Source: Lingula anatina
Lineage: Eukaryota; Brachiopoda; Lingulata; Lingulida; Lingulidae
Length of the DNA: 41,263 nucleotides
Assembly: GCF_001039355.2 (NCBI RefSeq)
Contig: NW_019775579.1
Span: 148,684-189,946, forward strand
Direction of reading: 5' to 3'
The notes beneath the pieces are model-generated. The model was not told the DNA's origin, ran no database searches, and worked only from the letters and a program-made list of their open reading frames with translations. This document shows positions 40,335 to 41,263 of this stretch, one piece after another. A program made the position numbers and the translations under genes. Position 1 is the first letter of the stretch, and each line of letters opens with the position of its first letter.

Positions 40335-40609
40335 TGTAACACCAAGCCGTTGTTACGTTTCTAGAGACTCACTCCAATCTGTGTGATCTCTACCTTTATT
40401 CTGTACAATCCAGGTATTGGTGTCACTGGTCCACTTCTTTCTGCTGACTATATGTTCTACTCTACACTACTTCTGACTACTTCATGTGAAGACACAAGAC
40501 TCTAATGTGACAGTATATTGCAAACTCTTCTCCTTATATACTAATACACAAGGACAATTACATTACAGTGATTCCTTAAGCAAGTCAGAGATATTGAAGC
40601 CAATTAACA
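40335..40609 (-). repeat. 5' LTR, truncated to about 275 bp
   Basis: Matches 32631-32893 closely, from TAACACCAAGCCG to GCCAATTAACAGAA, then diverges abruptly into unrelated sequence. In element orientation the inner (gag-proximal) end is kept and the outer about 1.7 kb, including U3, is missing. This is either a real deletion or an assembly breakpoint. Confidence 0.8.
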
Positions 40610-40816
40610 GAACTAGAGGATCAGAGAGGCGATACCGCCTCCGAATATTGTACCACCAGCTGGAGCAAGCGCATTCGTATAGACCCCCACATACACAAAA
40701 TAAGGGACACGGCCACCAGTTTTGTGCTTGACAAGCTGTAAAAATGCAATCAACAAGAATTTTTAAACTATTGCAAAAAACATATATGGTACAATCAAAT
40801 TTAAGTTCTTCGTAAG
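40610..40816. other. Unassigned DNA between the 5' LTR and a tandem repeat
   Basis: No gene or repeat recognised. It starts at the abrupt loss of LTR similarity. Confidence 0.5.
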
Positions 40817-41263
40817 GTAGGTCAAGGGTCAATTTCAAGGTCACAGTAAATTGCCAGTATATGACTTCATATTCAAGTTCAAGAATAACTATGAACCTAT
40901 CTCTGTCAAGTTTGAAGTTAAAAGAGAAAAAAAGTTCAGTTCATGATAAAAAGTAGGTCAAAGGTCAATTTCAAGGTCACACTTATATTGCCAGTATAGG
41001 ACTTCCTATTCAAGTTTAATAATAACTATGGACCTATCTCTGTCAGTTTTGGAGATAAAACGGAAGCAAAATTTGCAAAATTCAGTTCATGGTGAAAAGT
41101 AGGTCAAAGGTCAATTTCAAGGTCACATTTAGATTGCCAGTATATGACTTTCTATTCAAGTTCAATAGTAACGATGGACCTATCTCTGCCAGTTTTGGAG
41201 ATAAAAGGAAAGCAAAATTTGCAAAGTTCAGTTCATGGTGAAAAGTAGGTCAAAGGTCAATTT
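40817..41263. repeat. Tandem repeat, unit about 146 bp, with AGGTCA direct repeats
   Basis: Units start with GTAGGTCAA at 40817, 40953, 41099 and 41245, so the spacings are 136, 146 and 146 bp. The array continues beyond the window. Shared blocks include TTGCCAGTATA, ACCTATCTCTG and GTTCAGTTCATG. Three units carry AGGTCAAAGGTCA, a DR1 arrangement, and a further AGGTCA a few bases on; the first unit has AGGTCAAGGGTCA. Confidence 0.9.

Larger units (their letters stand above)
32631..40609 (-). mobile_element. Ty3/Gypsy-type LTR retrotransposon, 5' LTR truncated
   Basis: On the - strand the order is truncated 5' LTR (40609-40335), primer-binding site, gag (40296-39115), pol (39108-35065), polypurine tract (about 34623-34609) and 3' LTR (34608-32631). 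The pol order protease, RT, RNase H, integrase defines the Ty3/Gypsy group. Both frames are open throughout. Over about 272 shared bases the two LTR pieces differ at roughly six sites plus one 2-bp indel, so the insertion is fairly recent. No env-like frame is present between pol and the 3' LTR. Confidence 0.88.

Overview
This window is metazoan nuclear DNA. It has intron-rich genes with GT/AG junctions, AT-rich spacers, microsatellites, inverted-repeat transposons, a LINE remnant and a Ty3/Gypsy-type LTR retrotransposon. A fibrinogen-domain secreted lectin and the general texture suggest an invertebrate, plausibly a mollusc or another lophotrochozoan. That placement is inference; no taxonomic marker was tested.

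Layout, left to right. (1) 934-1598, + strand: the last two coding exons of a syntrophin, the dystrophin-complex adaptor. (2) 1599-5551: AT-rich intergenic DNA with poly-C and CA tracts. (3) 5552-10038, + strand: a complete six-exon gene for a secreted protein with signal peptide, PAN/apple, fibronectin-III-like and fibrinogen C-terminal domains. (4) 10039-12207: intergenic DNA with a small inverted-repeat element and a decayed LINE reverse-transcriptase tail. (5) 12208-15201, - strand: a four-exon mitochondrial malonyl-CoA:ACP transacylase (MCAT) with an unusually long N-terminal region. (6) 16898-25878, + strand: the DNA replication helicase subunit MCM4 in at least 18 coding exons. MCAT and MCM4 are head to head, and two E2F-like sites lie between them. 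(7) 25981-27756: a second, nearly identical copy of the last four MCM4 exons. It starts in mid-exon directly after a single N, which looks like an unmerged allelic contig. (8) 27757-32630: MCM4 3' UTR, then repeats, including a SINE-like fragment, LTR fragments and a 248-bp palindrome nested in another inverted-repeat element. (9) 32631-40609, - strand: a Ty3/Gypsy-type retrotransposon with open gag and pol frames separated by one in-frame amber codon. Its 3' LTR is long and its 5' LTR is truncated. (10) 40817-41263: a tandem repeat of about 146 bp that carries nuclear-receptor-type AGGTCA direct repeats and runs off the window.

The host genes do not form one pathway. MCM4 works in the nuclear MCM2-7 helicase, MCAT in mitochondrial type II fatty acid synthesis, syntrophin at the membrane cytoskeleton, and the fibrinogen-domain protein outside the cell. 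The only regulatory link the sequence suggests is the shared MCAT/MCM4 promoter interval. I found no CRISPR array, rRNA, tRNA or bacterial-type operon. The best leads are the PAN-FN3-fibrinogen architecture, the NAGNAG micro-exon and decayed exon copy in MCM4, the nested palindromic transposon, and the gag/amber/pol arrangement.
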